Shown here: positions 16,862 through 26,233 of the stretch, in pieces
Position numbering within the stretch: the first letter of the stretch is position 1
Layout: each line of letters starts with the position of its first letter
Source of the DNA: Rhodothermales bacterium
Lineage (GTDB): Bacteria > Bacteroidota > Rhodothermia > Rhodothermales > JABDKH01
Reading direction: 5' to 3'
Length of the DNA stretch: 36,131 nt
NCBI GenBank assembly: GCA_013002345.1
Contig: JABDKH010000030.1
Span: forward strand, 1 to 36,131
Notes under the pieces: model-generated
What the model was told of the DNA's origin: nothing
Databases searched by the model: none
Seen by the model: only the letters and a program-made list of their open reading frames with translations
Program-made: the position numbers and the translations under genes

Positions 16862-17863
16862 ATGAAAACGACTATCACCGCCGTACTGCTCTGCCTCCTC
16901 GCAGCTTTGGGACTTGTCAACGTCGGTCAGAGCATCAAGGATAACTTCTTCGCCACTCATCATGACGCGAGTCAACAGTATACGGTTCGCGTTGCATCGC
17001 ACGGATCTGCAGAAGAGGTGATGATAGACGAGCGGTTCAAAGTCAGCCCGGGAGGCACTCTGGAAGTTGGGCTCTCCCACGCTGACGTCGAGATCACGAC
17101 CTCGGATGCAAACGAAGCTCACGTCCGCGTGCTGCTGTCCGGTAGCGACATGACGAAGGCGCGAGAGTTCTTCGAGTCCCGCAACTTTGAGGTTCGTCAG
17201 GACGGCGACCGCATTGTCGTGAAGACGAATCCAAAGAAACGGAACTGGGACTGGTCACGGAACGGGCGCGCAGAAATCGAGGTGGAGATCAGCATCCCTG
17301 CTCGCTTCAATGCAGAGCTGGCCATGTCGCATGGCGATCTGGAGATGGATGATCTTGAGGGCAATCTGAGCCTCATGAATTCGCATGGAGACGCCGAGAT
17401 TTCGTCCGTTGACGGTTCCTTCGCTGACTTCAAGCTGTCGCACGGGGATGTGGAGATCGGGATGGTAAAGGCGAACCGAGTCAAGCTTCGTAACTCCCAC
17501 GGAGACCTGGAGGTCGATCAAGTATCCGCCAAAGAGATCACGGCCATGTCGTCCCACGGTGACATAAGTCTGGGAATAAAGGAAGCCGGTGCGCTCGACA
17601 TTTCGAACTCTCATGGCGAAATCGACCTGTCCATGAGTTCCGCAGTGGGCGGATCGATCAGCAACAGCCACGGCGACATTGAGATTTCGACATACGACAA
17701 CGCTGCGATGACGCTAGACTTCCGGGGAAGCCACGTCAGCATCGACGAGTCGTTGTCCTTCCGTGGTGACGCTGCTTCGGACAAGGCACGGGGCGACATC
17801 AACGGTGGCGGTCCGCTGTTGAAGGCCCGTACCTCGCACGGATCGATCGAGATCGGATCGTAG
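16862..17863 (+). CDS. DUF4097-type protein with regular SHGD repeats
   Basis: This encodes a 333-residue exported or membrane-anchored protein. Residues 5-22 are a hydrophobic signal or anchor. From residue 46 on, a Ser-His pair recurs, mostly as SHGD: 46, 72, 156, 174, 193, 212, 231, 250, 269, 290 and 325. From 156 to 269 the step is 18 and then exactly 19 residues each time, each followed by an alternating hydrophobic strand such as LEMDDLEG or VEIGMVKA. This is the beta-strand repeat of DUF4097 adhesin-like proteins, which should form a right-handed solenoid. The early part (70-150) has a less regular beta domain. The ATG at 16862 starts the signal; an in-frame upstream ATG (16823) is unlikely. 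Function is unknown. It stands alone between divergent and convergent neighbours. Confidence 0.85.
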   Translation: MKTTITAVLLCLLAALGLVNVGQSIKDNFFATHHDASQQYTVRVASHGSAEEVMIDERFKVSPGGTLEVGLSHADVEITTSDANEAHVRVLLSGSDMTKAREFFESRNFEVRQDGDRIVVKTNPKKRNWDWSRNGRAEIEVEISIPARFNAELAMSHGDLEMDDLEGNLSLMNSHGDAEISSVDGSFADFKLSHGDVEIGMVKANRVKLRNSHGDLEVDQVSAKEITAMSSHGDISLGIKEAGALDISNSHGEIDLSMSSAVGGSISNSHGDIEISTYDNAAMTLDFRGSHVSIDESLSFRGDAASDKARGDINGGGPLLKARTSHGSIEIGS

Positions 17864-17890
17864 CGACCGGCTGGAAGACCAGGTCGGCGG

Positions 17891-19081
17891 CTAGATGGTT
17901 TCGACCGTCACTGCGGTTCCGCCACCGGTACCGTGGCATAGCGCCGCGACGCCGCGGCCTCCATTGCCGTCCCGCAAGGCATGGATCAGGGTGACGATAA
18001 TTCGCGCTCCCGATGCACCGATTGGATGACCCAGCGCTACCGCGCCGCCTCGTACGTTCAGCTTCTCGAACGGGACATCCAGCATGCGATGGAAGAGGAC
18101 GCTGTTGAGCGCGAACGCCTCGTTGTTCTCGAAGAGATCGATATCACTGATCTTCAAGTCAAGCATTGACAGCATGCGCTTCACGGCCGGCACCGGGGCT
18201 TCCGGAAAGCGGTATGGCTCCCCTGCTGCCCACGACCCTCGCAGGAGTTTCGCAATCGGTTTGAGCCCGTGCTTCTCGACGGCTTCGGCACTGGCTAGAA
18301 GAATTGCTGCCGCACCATCACTTATCTGACTGCTGTTGCCGGCCGTAAGCACCCCTTCCTTCGAGAACGCCGGTCGCAACTTTGCCAACGAATCGGTCGT
18401 GGTGTCGGCACGGATTCCCTCGTCCATCGTAAGCGTCTTCGTGTCACGCCTCTCACGGTATTCGATAGGGACAATCTCGGTCTCAAACTTACCGCCCTGC
18501 GTCGCCTCGTTCGCCCTCTTGTGCGACTCTGCCGCGACCGCGTCGATCGCTTCCCGCTCGATGCCCAACTCGGCCGCAAGCTGTTCTGTCTGACTGCCCA
18601 TCGCGTCCCCGGTGAACGGATCGGATAGGCCGTCCCTCTCCAGGATGTCTACGAGGGTCGCAGGCTTACCAGCAAGATACTTGTAGCCCCAGCGCGCCCT
18701 CGACGTCAGGTAGAACCCTGCGCCCGACATCGACTCCGTGCCACCTGCGAGAACCATGTCGGCCTCTCCTGCACGAATGAGTGTCGCGGAGTTCATCACG
18801 GCCATCATGCCGGAGGAACACACCATGTCTACGGCGTAGCCGTCAACGTCTTTCGGAATGCCCGCCTGGATGGCGGCCTGCCGCGGAACAAGCTGCCCTC
18901 GGCCGGCCCGCAAGACGTTGCCAAATATGTACAGGTCGAGGTGCTTGCCATCGACGCCGCCACGATCCAGCGCGGCACTCATCACATGCGCCCCCATGTC
19001 CACGGGAGAGTGATCCGCCAGCGCTCCGCCAAAACGTCCGATCGGCGTTCTTACGGCCGAAACAATGTATACGTCTTTCAT
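17891..19081 (-). CDS. Acetyl-CoA acetyltransferase (thiolase)
   Basis: This encodes a 396-residue thiolase, which condenses or cleaves acyl-CoA and acetyl-CoA in the cytoplasm. The nucleophile is C88 in DMVCSSGM, the GHPIGASGAR motif gives H352, and the second cysteine is C382 in ALCHGTGGG. The last motif is looser than the usual CIGGGMG. NNEAFAL is also present. The start at 19081 is preceded by AGGAAGGAG (19082-19090) and matches the family's first residues MKDVYIVSAVRTPIG; an ATG at 19120 would add 13 residues. It lies 57 bases after the DUF255 gene on the same strand. Sequence alone does not separate a biosynthetic from a degradative role, and no other beta-oxidation gene is near. Confidence 0.93.
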   Translation of the reverse strand: MKDVYIVSAVRTPIGRFGGALADHSPVDMGAHVMSAALDRGGVDGKHLDLYIFGNVLRAGRGQLVPRQAAIQAGIPKDVDGYAVDMVCSSGMMAVMNSATLIRAGEADMVLAGGTESMSGAGFYLTSRARWGYKYLAGKPATLVDILERDGLSDPFTGDAMGSQTEQLAAELGIEREAIDAVAAESHKRANEATQGGKFETEIVPIEYRERRDTKTLTMDEGIRADTTTDSLAKLRPAFSKEGVLTAGNSSQISDGAAAILLASAEAVEKHGLKPIAKLLRGSWAAGEPYRFPEAPVPAVKRMLSMLDLKISDIDLFENNEAFALNSVLFHRMLDVPFEKLNVRGGAVALGHPIGASGARIIVTLIHALRDGNGGRGVAALCHGTGGGTAVTVETI

Positions 19082-19138
19082 CTCCTTCCTGCCCTCCACG
19101 ACATTTGCTTCATGCTTCAAATCTCGAGACTAAGTTCA

Positions 19139-21238
19139 TCAACCATCCGGAGCAACACTTCGTTTCGGCTTGATCAAGTCCTCACGTTGCGCCTGCAGCT
19201 CCGCCACCATCTCCGCCGCGGACGCGGATGGTGCCGCGCAGACATGATCCCGGCACACGTATGCCAGAGCACCCGCCGGAGCGCTCTGAAAGGACCCCGC
19301 AAAGGGAGCAATCCGTTGCAGGTCATCCCAATCAGTTCCCACGCACAGACTGACTGTGTTGGGCAGGTAGCGCCGGCGCAGTTCTCCTATCATCTCTCGA
19401 ACGTCAGGAGACTCTGCAGATCCGGCCACGACCACCTCTGTGGCCCCGCCTTCGATGAACTCCAGACCGATCAACATGCCGGCGTAACCGGAAGGATAGC
19501 GACGTACACGCGGCGCAACCGCCGCAAGTAATCGGGCGGCAAACTCCTCAAAACGGGCGTCGGCAGTTAATCTCGACAGGCGGAGAAAGCACAGAAGGGC
19601 AATCGCATTGCCAGACGGTAATGCACCGTCGTCGAGATCCTTCAACCGGGCGACGAGCTCTTCCCCGTCCACCGGCGTCATGAAGAACCCGCTGTTCGTG
19701 TCATCCCAGAATCGCTCGATCATCTGTTCCGCGAGCGATATGGCCGAGCCAAGCGGACCCGGCTCATACGTTGCCTGGTAGAGTTCGATCAAGCCCCAGA
19801 TCATACAGGCGTAGTCCGTCAAGTGGCCATCGATGCCCGCCACGCCGTCGCGATATCGATGCTGCAGGTGGCCTCGATCGTCGTAGAGCGTATCCGACAC
19901 AAACGATGCCGCCCGTTTCGCCGCGACCACGTACCGGTCGTCGCCGACTGCAGACCCGAGCTTCGACAGCGCTGCGATCATGAGGCCGTTCCAGTCCGTC
20001 AGAACCTTGTCGTCGAGGAGGGGCCGTTCTCGTTGCTCACGGTGCGCGAACAGCAATGCTCTCGCCGCGTCGAGACGATCGGCTCGGTCTGCGCCGTCTC
20101 CCGACTCGTCCAACGAACCGTGCAAGACATTCTCTCCTGTCAACTCACGAGTTGCCTCGTCCAGGAAATTACCGGCCGGCTCCAGTCCGTACGTTTCAAT
20201 AACGAGGTCTGCCAGATCGGCGGACAGAACGTCAACGACTTCGTCGACCGTCCATACATAGAATTTCCCTTCCACCCCCTCGCTGTCGGCATCTTCGGCC
20301 GAGTAGAATCCACCGGCGGGCGCTGTCATATCTCTCAGAACGTAGTCTGCCACCTCTCGTGCGACGTCGGCGAAAAAGTGGTCACCGGTGGCCAGGTAGG
20401 CTTCCGTATACGCCATGATGTGAAGCGCCTGGTCGTACAGCATTTTCTCGAAATGCGGCAGCCTCCACTCTCCGTCTGTGGAGTAGCGATGGAATCCGAA
20501 TCCGATTTGATCGAAGATGCCTCCGCTCCTCATGGACCGTAGCGTATGCGCAACCATCTCCAGTGCACGTGCGTCGCCCGTGCGGTGTGCATACCTCAGC
20601 AGAAAGAGGAGATTGTGCGGAGCCGGAAATTTTGGCGATGCGCCGAATCCACCATGCTCCGAATCGTACCGTTCTGCGAATTGCTCGAACGCCAGCTTGA
20701 GCCACGCGGAATCCAGCGTGCGTGGACCAGTTACGGACTCGTCGATACTTCGCAGCGCAGATGTGATCTGGCCCGCCGACTCTTCAACACGCTCTCGCTC
20801 GTCGCGCCACAGCGCGCTGATGCGCGGCAGCAATTCGACCATCCCTACCCGACCGAAGCGGCTGCTCTTCGGGATATAGGTGGCGACAAAGAACGGCTTG
20901 CGGGACGGCGTCATGATGACGGTCAAAGGCCAACCGCACGATCCTCCCATGAGCTGACACACGGTCATGTACACCTGGTCAATATCCGGCCGCTCCTCTC
21001 GATCCACCTTGATGGATATGAAGCTATCGTTCAGCAGCGACGCAACGGCTTCGTCTTCGAACGACTCGTGCTCCATGACGTGGCACCAGTGACAGGTAGC
21101 GTAGCCGATCGACAGGAATACGGGCTGGTCCAGATCTCGTGCGCGCTGAAACGCCTCCTCCGACCACGGATACCAGTCCACCGGATTGTTACGATGCTGC
21201 AGCAGGTACGGGCTCGTCTCCTCTCCCAGTCGATTCAT
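19139..21238 (-). CDS. DUF255 thioredoxin-fold protein (YyaL/SSP411 family)
   Basis: This encodes a 699-residue protein. The N-terminus is a thioredoxin-like domain: [20 protein letters not shown], then [18 protein letters not shown] with the CxxC pair C49/C52, then [14 protein letters not shown] and [10 protein letters not shown]. The rest (about 190-690) is an alpha/alpha barrel of the N-acylglucosamine 2-epimerase/cellobiose type, including [23 protein letters not shown] and [16 protein letters not shown]. No signal peptide is visible. The family is very widespread, up to mammals (SPATA20), yet its reaction is unknown. It lies 46 bases after the glycerate kinase gene and 57 bases before the thiolase, so a three-gene transcript is likely. 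Confidence 0.93.
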   Translation of the reverse strand: MNRLGEETSPYLLQHRNNPVDWYPWSEEAFQRARDLDQPVFLSIGYATCHWCHVMEHESFEDEAVASLLNDSFISIKVDREERPDIDQVYMTVCQLMGGSCGWPLTVIMTPSRKPFFVATYIPKSSRFGRVGMVELLPRISALWRDERERVEESAGQITSALRSIDESVTGPRTLDSAWLKLAFEQFAERYDSEHGGFGASPKFPAPHNLLFLLRYAHRTGDARALEMVAHTLRSMRSGGIFDQIGFGFHRYSTDGEWRLPHFEKMLYDQALHIMAYTEAYLATGDHFFADVAREVADYVLRDMTAPAGGFYSAEDADSEGVEGKFYVWTVDEVVDVLSADLADLVIETYGLEPAGNFLDEATRELTGENVLHGSLDESGDGADRADRLDAARALLFAHREQRERPLLDDKVLTDWNGLMIAALSKLGSAVGDDRYVVAAKRAASFVSDTLYDDRGHLQHRYRDGVAGIDGHLTDYACMIWGLIELYQATYEPGPLGSAISLAEQMIERFWDDTNSGFFMTPVDGEELVARLKDLDDGALPSGNAIALLCFLRLSRLTADARFEEFAARLLAAVAPRVRRYPSGYAGMLIGLEFIEGGATEVVVAGSAESPDVREMIGELRRRYLPNTVSLCVGTDWDDLQRIAPFAGSFQSAPAGALAYVCRDHVCAAPSASAAEMVAELQAQREDLIKPKRSVAPDG

Positions 21239-21284
21239 CGGGCCTCGCGAGGTTGGTGAATGCGGTTTGACTCCCGCGCCTGGT

Positions 21285-22622
21285 CTAGTCAGTCCGACCG
21301 GTCCCGATCAGACCGATCTGTACGTCCATCACGTTCGTCTGTGTCGGGCCGGTCTTGATGAGTCCGCCGGCCGCCTCAAAGAAGGAATTCGAATCATTGT
21401 TTGCGAGGAACGCAGCAGCATCCAGCCCGAGTCGCTTCGCGTGCATATGAGTGCGGGACGATGCGACCGCTCCTGCCGCGTCCGTGGGCCCATCCACACC
21501 GTCGGTTCCAGCACTTAACAATACGGCGGGTCGTGCACAGCCGCTCAATTCGATGACTGCCGCAAGTGCCATCTCCTGATTTCGACCACCGCGCCCGGTT
21601 CCCGTGACCTTCACCGTGCTCTCGCCGCCCCAGATCAGGCATGTGGGCCGACGTGCGGGTGTATCCATGAGTTGTTGAGCGAGCCGGCGACCAACATCGG
21701 ACGCTTCGCCTGTGACAGGCCTCGGTGCAATCACCGTCTCGTATTCAAGTTCGCTCGCTTTCTTCGCGGCAGCCTCGAGCGCGTCTGCATTTGATCCAAT
21801 CACGCGGGCCTCCGTACTGCGAAAGACGTCATCTCCGGGCCCTGGGGATTCTTCGTTCTTCCCACGCGCTCCCGCATCCAGATGCGCCACAACGGCATTC
21901 GGATATGCACTTCTCCCGCCCCTGCGCTCCAGAACATGCAGGGCGTCGGCGTACGTCGTAGAATCCGGAACTGTCGGTCCGCTCCCGATCGTACTGGGAT
22001 CGTCGCCCGCGACGTCGGAGATCATCAGCGTTACCACGGAGCCCGGTGCGGCGGCCGCTGCCAGCCGCCCTCCCTTGATAGCGGAAATGTGCTTCCTGAC
22101 CGTGTTCATCTCCTCGATATCAGCCCCGGACCTCAGGAGCGTCGTGACCGACTGCTGCAGATGCTCGAGCGTCAATCCATCAGCCGGGACGGACCAGAGG
22201 GCCGAAGCTCCTCCCGAAAGCAGGACGATAAGCAGATCCTCCTCGCGAACACCGTGTGCGAGCTCGAGCGCCCGCCGCCCCGCGGCCTCGCTGCGGTCAT
22301 CCGGTACGGGATGGGAGGAAACCATAACTTCGAGTGGAGACAACGACCCGGAAATCGCCCCGTCGTCGGGAACGGTCACAAGACCCGCATGCACCGACTC
22401 ACCAATGACGGACATCAATGTCGATGCCATCGGCATCGAAGCCTTGCCACATGCAAGTGCCAGCACGCGCTCGTGCTGATCGACAGAGGCGAGTGCCCCC
22501 TCGCGTATCGCTCGCTCCAGGAGGACGGACGGGGACGCGCCGCTGATCGCAGCCGACACGATCTCCCGCGCGTCCGATTCGAGGCGGGCCAGTTCGGAAA
22601 CGATGGTGCGCTCATTTATCAC
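21285..22622 (-). CDS. Glycerate 2-kinase (MOFRL family)
   Basis: This encodes a 445-residue cytoplasmic enzyme of the type-2 glycerate kinase family, which makes 2-phosphoglycerate from D-glycerate and ATP and feeds glycolysis. [13 protein letters not shown] (about 54-66), [10 protein letters not shown] and [11 protein letters not shown] lie in the N-terminal domain, [16 protein letters not shown] in the middle, and the MOFRL end includes [14 protein letters not shown]. Older annotations call this family hydroxypyruvate reductase TtuD, but the motifs fit the kinase. It is the first gene of a probable reverse-strand operon with DUF255 and thiolase genes. It is divergent from the M6-like protease, only 31 bases away. 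Confidence 0.92.
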   Translation of the reverse strand: MINERTIVSELARLESDAREIVSAAISGASPSVLLERAIREGALASVDQHERVLALACGKASMPMASTLMSVIGESVHAGLVTVPDDGAISGSLSPLEVMVSSHPVPDDRSEAAGRRALELAHGVREEDLLIVLLSGGASALWSVPADGLTLEHLQQSVTTLLRSGADIEEMNTVRKHISAIKGGRLAAAAAPGSVVTLMISDVAGDDPSTIGSGPTVPDSTTYADALHVLERRGGRSAYPNAVVAHLDAGARGKNEESPGPGDDVFRSTEARVIGSNADALEAAAKKASELEYETVIAPRPVTGEASDVGRRLAQQLMDTPARRPTCLIWGGESTVKVTGTGRGGRNQEMALAAVIELSGCARPAVLLSAGTDGVDGPTDAAGAVASSRTHMHAKRLGLDAAAFLANNDSNSFFEAAGGLIKTGPTQTNVMDVQIGLIGTGRTD

Positions 22623-22653
22623 GTGACACTTGCACTGAAAACTTCAAACTATT

Positions 22654-24372
22654 GTGTGCAAACAAGTTAGGTTATACACCAAAATCTGTATTGTCCTTTG
22701 CCTGCTGCCGGCCAACGCGACCGCCCTCGCCCAGGTGGTCCGACCAACGTCCGACACTCTGAAAGTACTCATTGTGTTCGTCAAGTTCGCCGACGACAAT
22801 TCCCCCGGAGATCCGGTCGTGGACTACCGGAAATGGCCACTCTATGACGATCCGGCTCGCCTGCCGGAGTCCGCTCCATTCTTCCTGAGTCCGTCGCCAG
22901 ACGCCCCCTTCGTCGACAGTACCCTCACTGCCTACTTCTTCGAGCAGTCGAACGGCCGTATGGTGCTGTTCGGCAACGTGTATCCCCGCACCATCGTTTC
23001 GTCGGGACCGGAGGCCGACTACCACAGACCACGGGGAGGTTACGGTGCACTGGCCACCGAGGTGATTCACCGACTCGACGACGTGGGCCTTGATTTTTCG
23101 GAGTATGACTTCAACAAGGACGGCCGCGTCGATCACATCTTCCTCATTATCCGCAACGACACGGAGAAGATGTCGGGCCGAATTACCTGGACCGGTGCAT
23201 CCTGCCTTGACGCCCGATGCGCCAACGGGCCGCCGGTTGGCAAGTACATCGAGCCCCTGCGCGTGGACAACGTTCTGGTAGACTGGAATCTATCCGGGTC
23301 AATTCTCTTCAATCGCGTGCCCGGCAACATTATCCCCCACTACTGGCTGATCCGGATGATGGCCCACGAGATCGGTCACGATTTCTGGGCCAGATTCTTC
23401 ATTCATGTGCCCGCCATTACGACGAACGACGTCCCCGCGGAAAGCAACTACCGACCGCCCACAAATGTCCTCGGCTACGTCCTCATGGCCGGTGCGGGCG
23501 GCGGACGAGATGCGCGTGGGGACGAAACGATCTCGGCGTGGGAGCGATCTCTGCTCGGCTGGATCGACTGTCCTGTCCTTTCATCCTCCGAATCTGGCGT
23601 GCGACTCAGGGATCTCTACACGTCGGGAGACTGCCGACGTATTCAGATTGGCGAACCGAAGCGCGAGCGCACCCTGTTCCTCAGTAACCGCCAGCGCATC
23701 GGTGCCTTCGATCGCATTCGGCGTGGCGGAAATGACGGAAGATTTGACATGGGATTGCTCCGCACCACAGGACTCCTGGTCGGACTGTCGGATCGCAACC
23801 GGTACGAGGTCCTGCCGGCCGATAACAGTCTGGAGCTCGCCCTCGACAATGCATCTTATGCGGGCGACCTGTTCGGACCGGGGTCGCGCTCGCAGCTCAC
23901 TCCGTGGACACGCCCGACGAGTAACGGCTACAGCGAACGGCGTCCCGCGTCCGGTGGCTCATGGGCTGCGATCGACAACATCCGCTCGGATGCCGACGAT
24001 CCGGAGGTCATGCTGTTCGATTTCGTAGAGGACTTCCGGACCAGGCCAATCATCCGGGAGGACTCGTGGATGGCAGCGGAATCCGCCAATCAGGAAATAG
24101 ACGCACCGCTGGTAATCACGGACGGCGCGACGCTGACGGTGTCGACCGAGTTGACGCTTGATGGACGGGTTCGAGTTGATCCGGGCGCTGTCTTGCATAT
24201 CTCCAGAAATGCAACGTTGAACCTTGGTCCCCGCTCGACGCTCTCTCTCGATGAGGGATCCGAACTCCGCATCGACGGCCGCCTGAACGTCGCGGGCGTT
24301 GTGACACCCCGTGCCGGGAGCACCGTCGTGCGCGGACGTACCGGCCGTGTCGAAGCGCGAATTACGAGGTAG
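22654..24372 (+). CDS. Secreted M6-like zinc metalloprotease
   Basis: This encodes a 572-residue exported protease. It starts with GTG at 22654, the only good start before an in-frame stop at 22636; residues 1-27 form the signal peptide, ending TALAQ. The M6 pattern is kept: KVLIVFVKFADD, then the calcium-type loop DFNKDGRVDH (152-161), then HEIGH at 238-242. The usual VHAG after the loop is IIRN, and no clear PDLYD motif follows HEIGHDF, so it is a divergent member. Residues ~490-560 form an ordered series of short strands (TLTVSTELTLDGRVRVDPG, NLGPRSTLSLDEG) like a beta-helix, often used for surface binding. There is no T9SS sorting domain. It converges with the asparaginase gene. Confidence 0.82.
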   Translation: MCKQVRLYTKICIVLCLLPANATALAQVVRPTSDTLKVLIVFVKFADDNSPGDPVVDYRKWPLYDDPARLPESAPFFLSPSPDAPFVDSTLTAYFFEQSNGRMVLFGNVYPRTIVSSGPEADYHRPRGGYGALATEVIHRLDDVGLDFSEYDFNKDGRVDHIFLIIRNDTEKMSGRITWTGASCLDARCANGPPVGKYIEPLRVDNVLVDWNLSGSILFNRVPGNIIPHYWLIRMMAHEIGHDFWARFFIHVPAITTNDVPAESNYRPPTNVLGYVLMAGAGGGRDARGDETISAWERSLLGWIDCPVLSSSESGVRLRDLYTSGDCRRIQIGEPKRERTLFLSNRQRIGAFDRIRRGGNDGRFDMGLLRTTGLLVGLSDRNRYEVLPADNSLELALDNASYAGDLFGPGSRSQLTPWTRPTSNGYSERRPASGGSWAAIDNIRSDADDPEVMLFDFVEDFRTRPIIREDSWMAAESANQEIDAPLVITDGATLTVSTELTLDGRVRVDPGAVLHISRNATLNLGPRSTLSLDEGSELRIDGRLNVAGVVTPRAGSTVVRGRTGRVEARITR

Positions 24373-24378
24373 CGTGGG

Positions 24379-25428
24379 CTACACGTGCGCCAGCCTCACG
24401 CGTCGTATCCCGTCCGCGTCGCCCGCAATAAACGTATTGTCTCGACCCCGGACCTCGGCGCCTCCGACCCTTCCCGTCTTGTCGAGCGCGTAGAACTGCA
24501 CATTGAAATTCGGCTTTCCGTTGTCGTCGAGAAGATGCGGGAGTTTCGTATGACGGATGATGCGCTCGCAAGCGTACAGACACGCGTCTTCGGGAGAATC
24601 ACCGGCCCGCATGCGCTCGACGATCAGATAGCACGACAGATTCTCGAGATTCGCTTCGCCGCGACCGGTCGATCCGGCGGAGCCGACCTCGTTGTCCGTA
24701 TACAGCCCCGCACCGATGATAGGCGAATCTCCCACGCGCCCGGGGATCTTGTATGCCAATCCGCTGGTGGTCGTCACGCTGCTGATGTTTCCGCTGAGGT
24801 CGATCGCCGAACAGTGAATCGTGCCGTGATGACGCACCGCGCCACGTGCATTCAACCCGACACCATCCGAAGAACGCGCGGGCAGATAATCATCGTCGGT
24901 CGACAGGTTTTCCTTCCAGTTCACCCAGGCTTTACGCGCTCGCTCGGTCAATAGATCTTCGACCTTGAAGCCGTGCATTCGGGCGAAGCGTTGCGCACCC
25001 TCTCCCACGAGGAGTACATGATCGCTTCGCTCCAATACCATTCGCGCGACGCGTGAGGGGTGCATGATCCCCTTCAGTGCGGCGACGCCTCCGGCGCGGC
25101 ATGTCGGGCCGTGCATGACTGCGGAATCGAGTTCGACTTCACCGTCAGCATTCGGAAGACCGCCGTAGCCTACCGAGGTGTCGTCGGGGTCTTCCTCCAC
25201 GATGTTGACGCCGGCGATAACGGCCTCGAGAGACTCGCCACCAGATTTGATGATGGCGAGCGCCCGCTCCACCGCCGCTTTCCCGTTGCCGCTCGCAACA
25301 ACGAGCGGTCCGGGCGAGCCGGGGATCGGAACTGCGCTTGCAATGCCGGCCGGCGCGGCGGCGACCGCGGCAAGTGCTGCAGCTTTCTTGATGAACACGC
25401 GACGGGACTCGGTCCGGGAATACGTCAT
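24379..25428 (-). CDS. Glycosylasparaginase-type N-terminal nucleophile hydrolase, Tat-exported
   Basis: This encodes a 349-residue hydrolase that cleaves the GlcNAc-Asn link of glycoasparagines, or related beta-aspartyl bonds. SRRVFIKKAAALAA (8-21) is a twin-arginine signal, so it should be exported folded. The precursor splits before Thr203 in HHGTI (201-204); most relatives read HDTIG there. GRVGDSPIIGAGLYTDN and the closing STGRGE match the family's substrate loops. The first half carries GNGKAAVERAL and VGYGGLPNADG. Family assignment is firm; glycosylasparaginase over plain isoaspartyl peptidase is favoured by GRVGDSPIIGAG but not proven. It is divergent from thiE (64 bases) and near other peptidase genes. 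Confidence 0.9.
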   Translation of the reverse strand: MTYSRTESRRVFIKKAAALAAVAAAPAGIASAVPIPGSPGPLVVASGNGKAAVERALAIIKSGGESLEAVIAGVNIVEEDPDDTSVGYGGLPNADGEVELDSAVMHGPTCRAGGVAALKGIMHPSRVARMVLERSDHVLLVGEGAQRFARMHGFKVEDLLTERARKAWVNWKENLSTDDDYLPARSSDGVGLNARGAVRHHGTIHCSAIDLSGNISSVTTTSGLAYKIPGRVGDSPIIGAGLYTDNEVGSAGSTGRGEANLENLSCYLIVERMRAGDSPEDACLYACERIIRHTKLPHLLDDNGKPNFNVQFYALDKTGRVGGAEVRGRDNTFIAGDADGIRRVRLAHV

Positions 25429-25492
25429 AACCAGGGTCGGATATCTCTGTGGTGTTATCTTGGATAGCGGAATCTAAGCCTCTCGCGACACG

Positions 25493-26134
25493 GTGTACAA
25501 CCTGCAAATCGGCAGACTTCATATCCTGACGGACTACCGCTTTCAGCAGCATTGGCCGCACTGGCGAATCGCTGAAATGGCCATGGAGGGCGGAGCATCT
25601 CTCATACAGTTTCGAGAGAAGCACGGCCTGCTGCAACACATCGTGCATGAAGCACGGCTGGCGGTGGCGCGCTGCCACGCGAGCGGAGTGCCCATGATCG
25701 TAAACGACCGCGTGGATGTTGCCCTCGCGATAGAGGCGGACGGCGTGCACCTGGGTCAAGATGACCTTCCGGTCCACATCGCCCGGCGCATCCTGGGGGA
25801 CGATGCGATCGTCGGCGGGACAGCAACGACGGTTGAACAGGCACGTCGCGCGGAGGCAGAGGGTGCCACGTACGTCGGATTCGGTCCGGTCTATTCTACT
25901 CAGTCCAAGGCGAATCCCGCTTCTGTCAAGGGACTGACCGGCCTCGAAGCCGTCTGCTCGGCGATCAGCATTCCAGTGATCGCCATCGCCGGAATCACCG
26001 CAGACAGGACTGCCGAAGTGATCGGCGCGGGCGCCTACGGAGTAGCTGTGATGACCGCGGTGAGCCTGGCTCCGGATCCGCTGGCTGCCACGGCGGAACT
26101 TGCCGAAGCGCTCAGACGAAGTGTCGATGCGTGA
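25493..26134 (+). CDS. thiE: Thiamine phosphate synthase
   Basis: This encodes a 213-residue TIM-barrel enzyme that joins HMP-PP and HET-P to thiamine phosphate. Visible motifs: LIQFREK for the diphosphate pocket, VNDRVDVALAIEADGVHLGQDD, GTATTVEQARRAEAEGATY, GFGPVYSTQSKANP and IPVIAIAGI. It starts with GTG at 25493. The 64-base gap before it is too short for a TPP riboswitch, and no other thiamine gene is in the window. It is divergent from the asparaginase and 99 bases before the M24 peptidase gene. Confidence 0.94.
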   Translation: MYNLQIGRLHILTDYRFQQHWPHWRIAEMAMEGGASLIQFREKHGLLQHIVHEARLAVARCHASGVPMIVNDRVDVALAIEADGVHLGQDDLPVHIARRILGDDAIVGGTATTVEQARRAEAEGATYVGFGPVYSTQSKANPASVKGLTGLEAVCSAISIPVIAIAGITADRTAEVIGAGAYGVAVMTAVSLAPDPLAATAELAEALRRSVDA

Positions 26135-26233
26135 ATTGCGGCCGCGGTTGGTGAACAACTGCGCGGTTGGTTAGCTTGACCCCGCAGGAACCATCGTACG
26201 AACAGAACCAGTAACCCAGAAGACAACGGAGTC

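Noticed and set aside
16116-16865. Long open frame (249 codons) opposite the DNA glycosylase
   Set aside because: It covers the glycosylase gene almost exactly in antisense and reads as an Arg/Pro/His-rich string.
25429-25492. Possible TPP riboswitch before thiE
   Set aside because: The divergent gap is only 64 bases, too short for the element, and the conserved CUGAGA core is absent.
25145-26158. 337-codon reverse frame across the asparaginase start and thiE
   Set aside because: It overlaps two well-supported genes, in another frame of one and antisense to the other, and has shadow composition (Arg, Gly, His rich).
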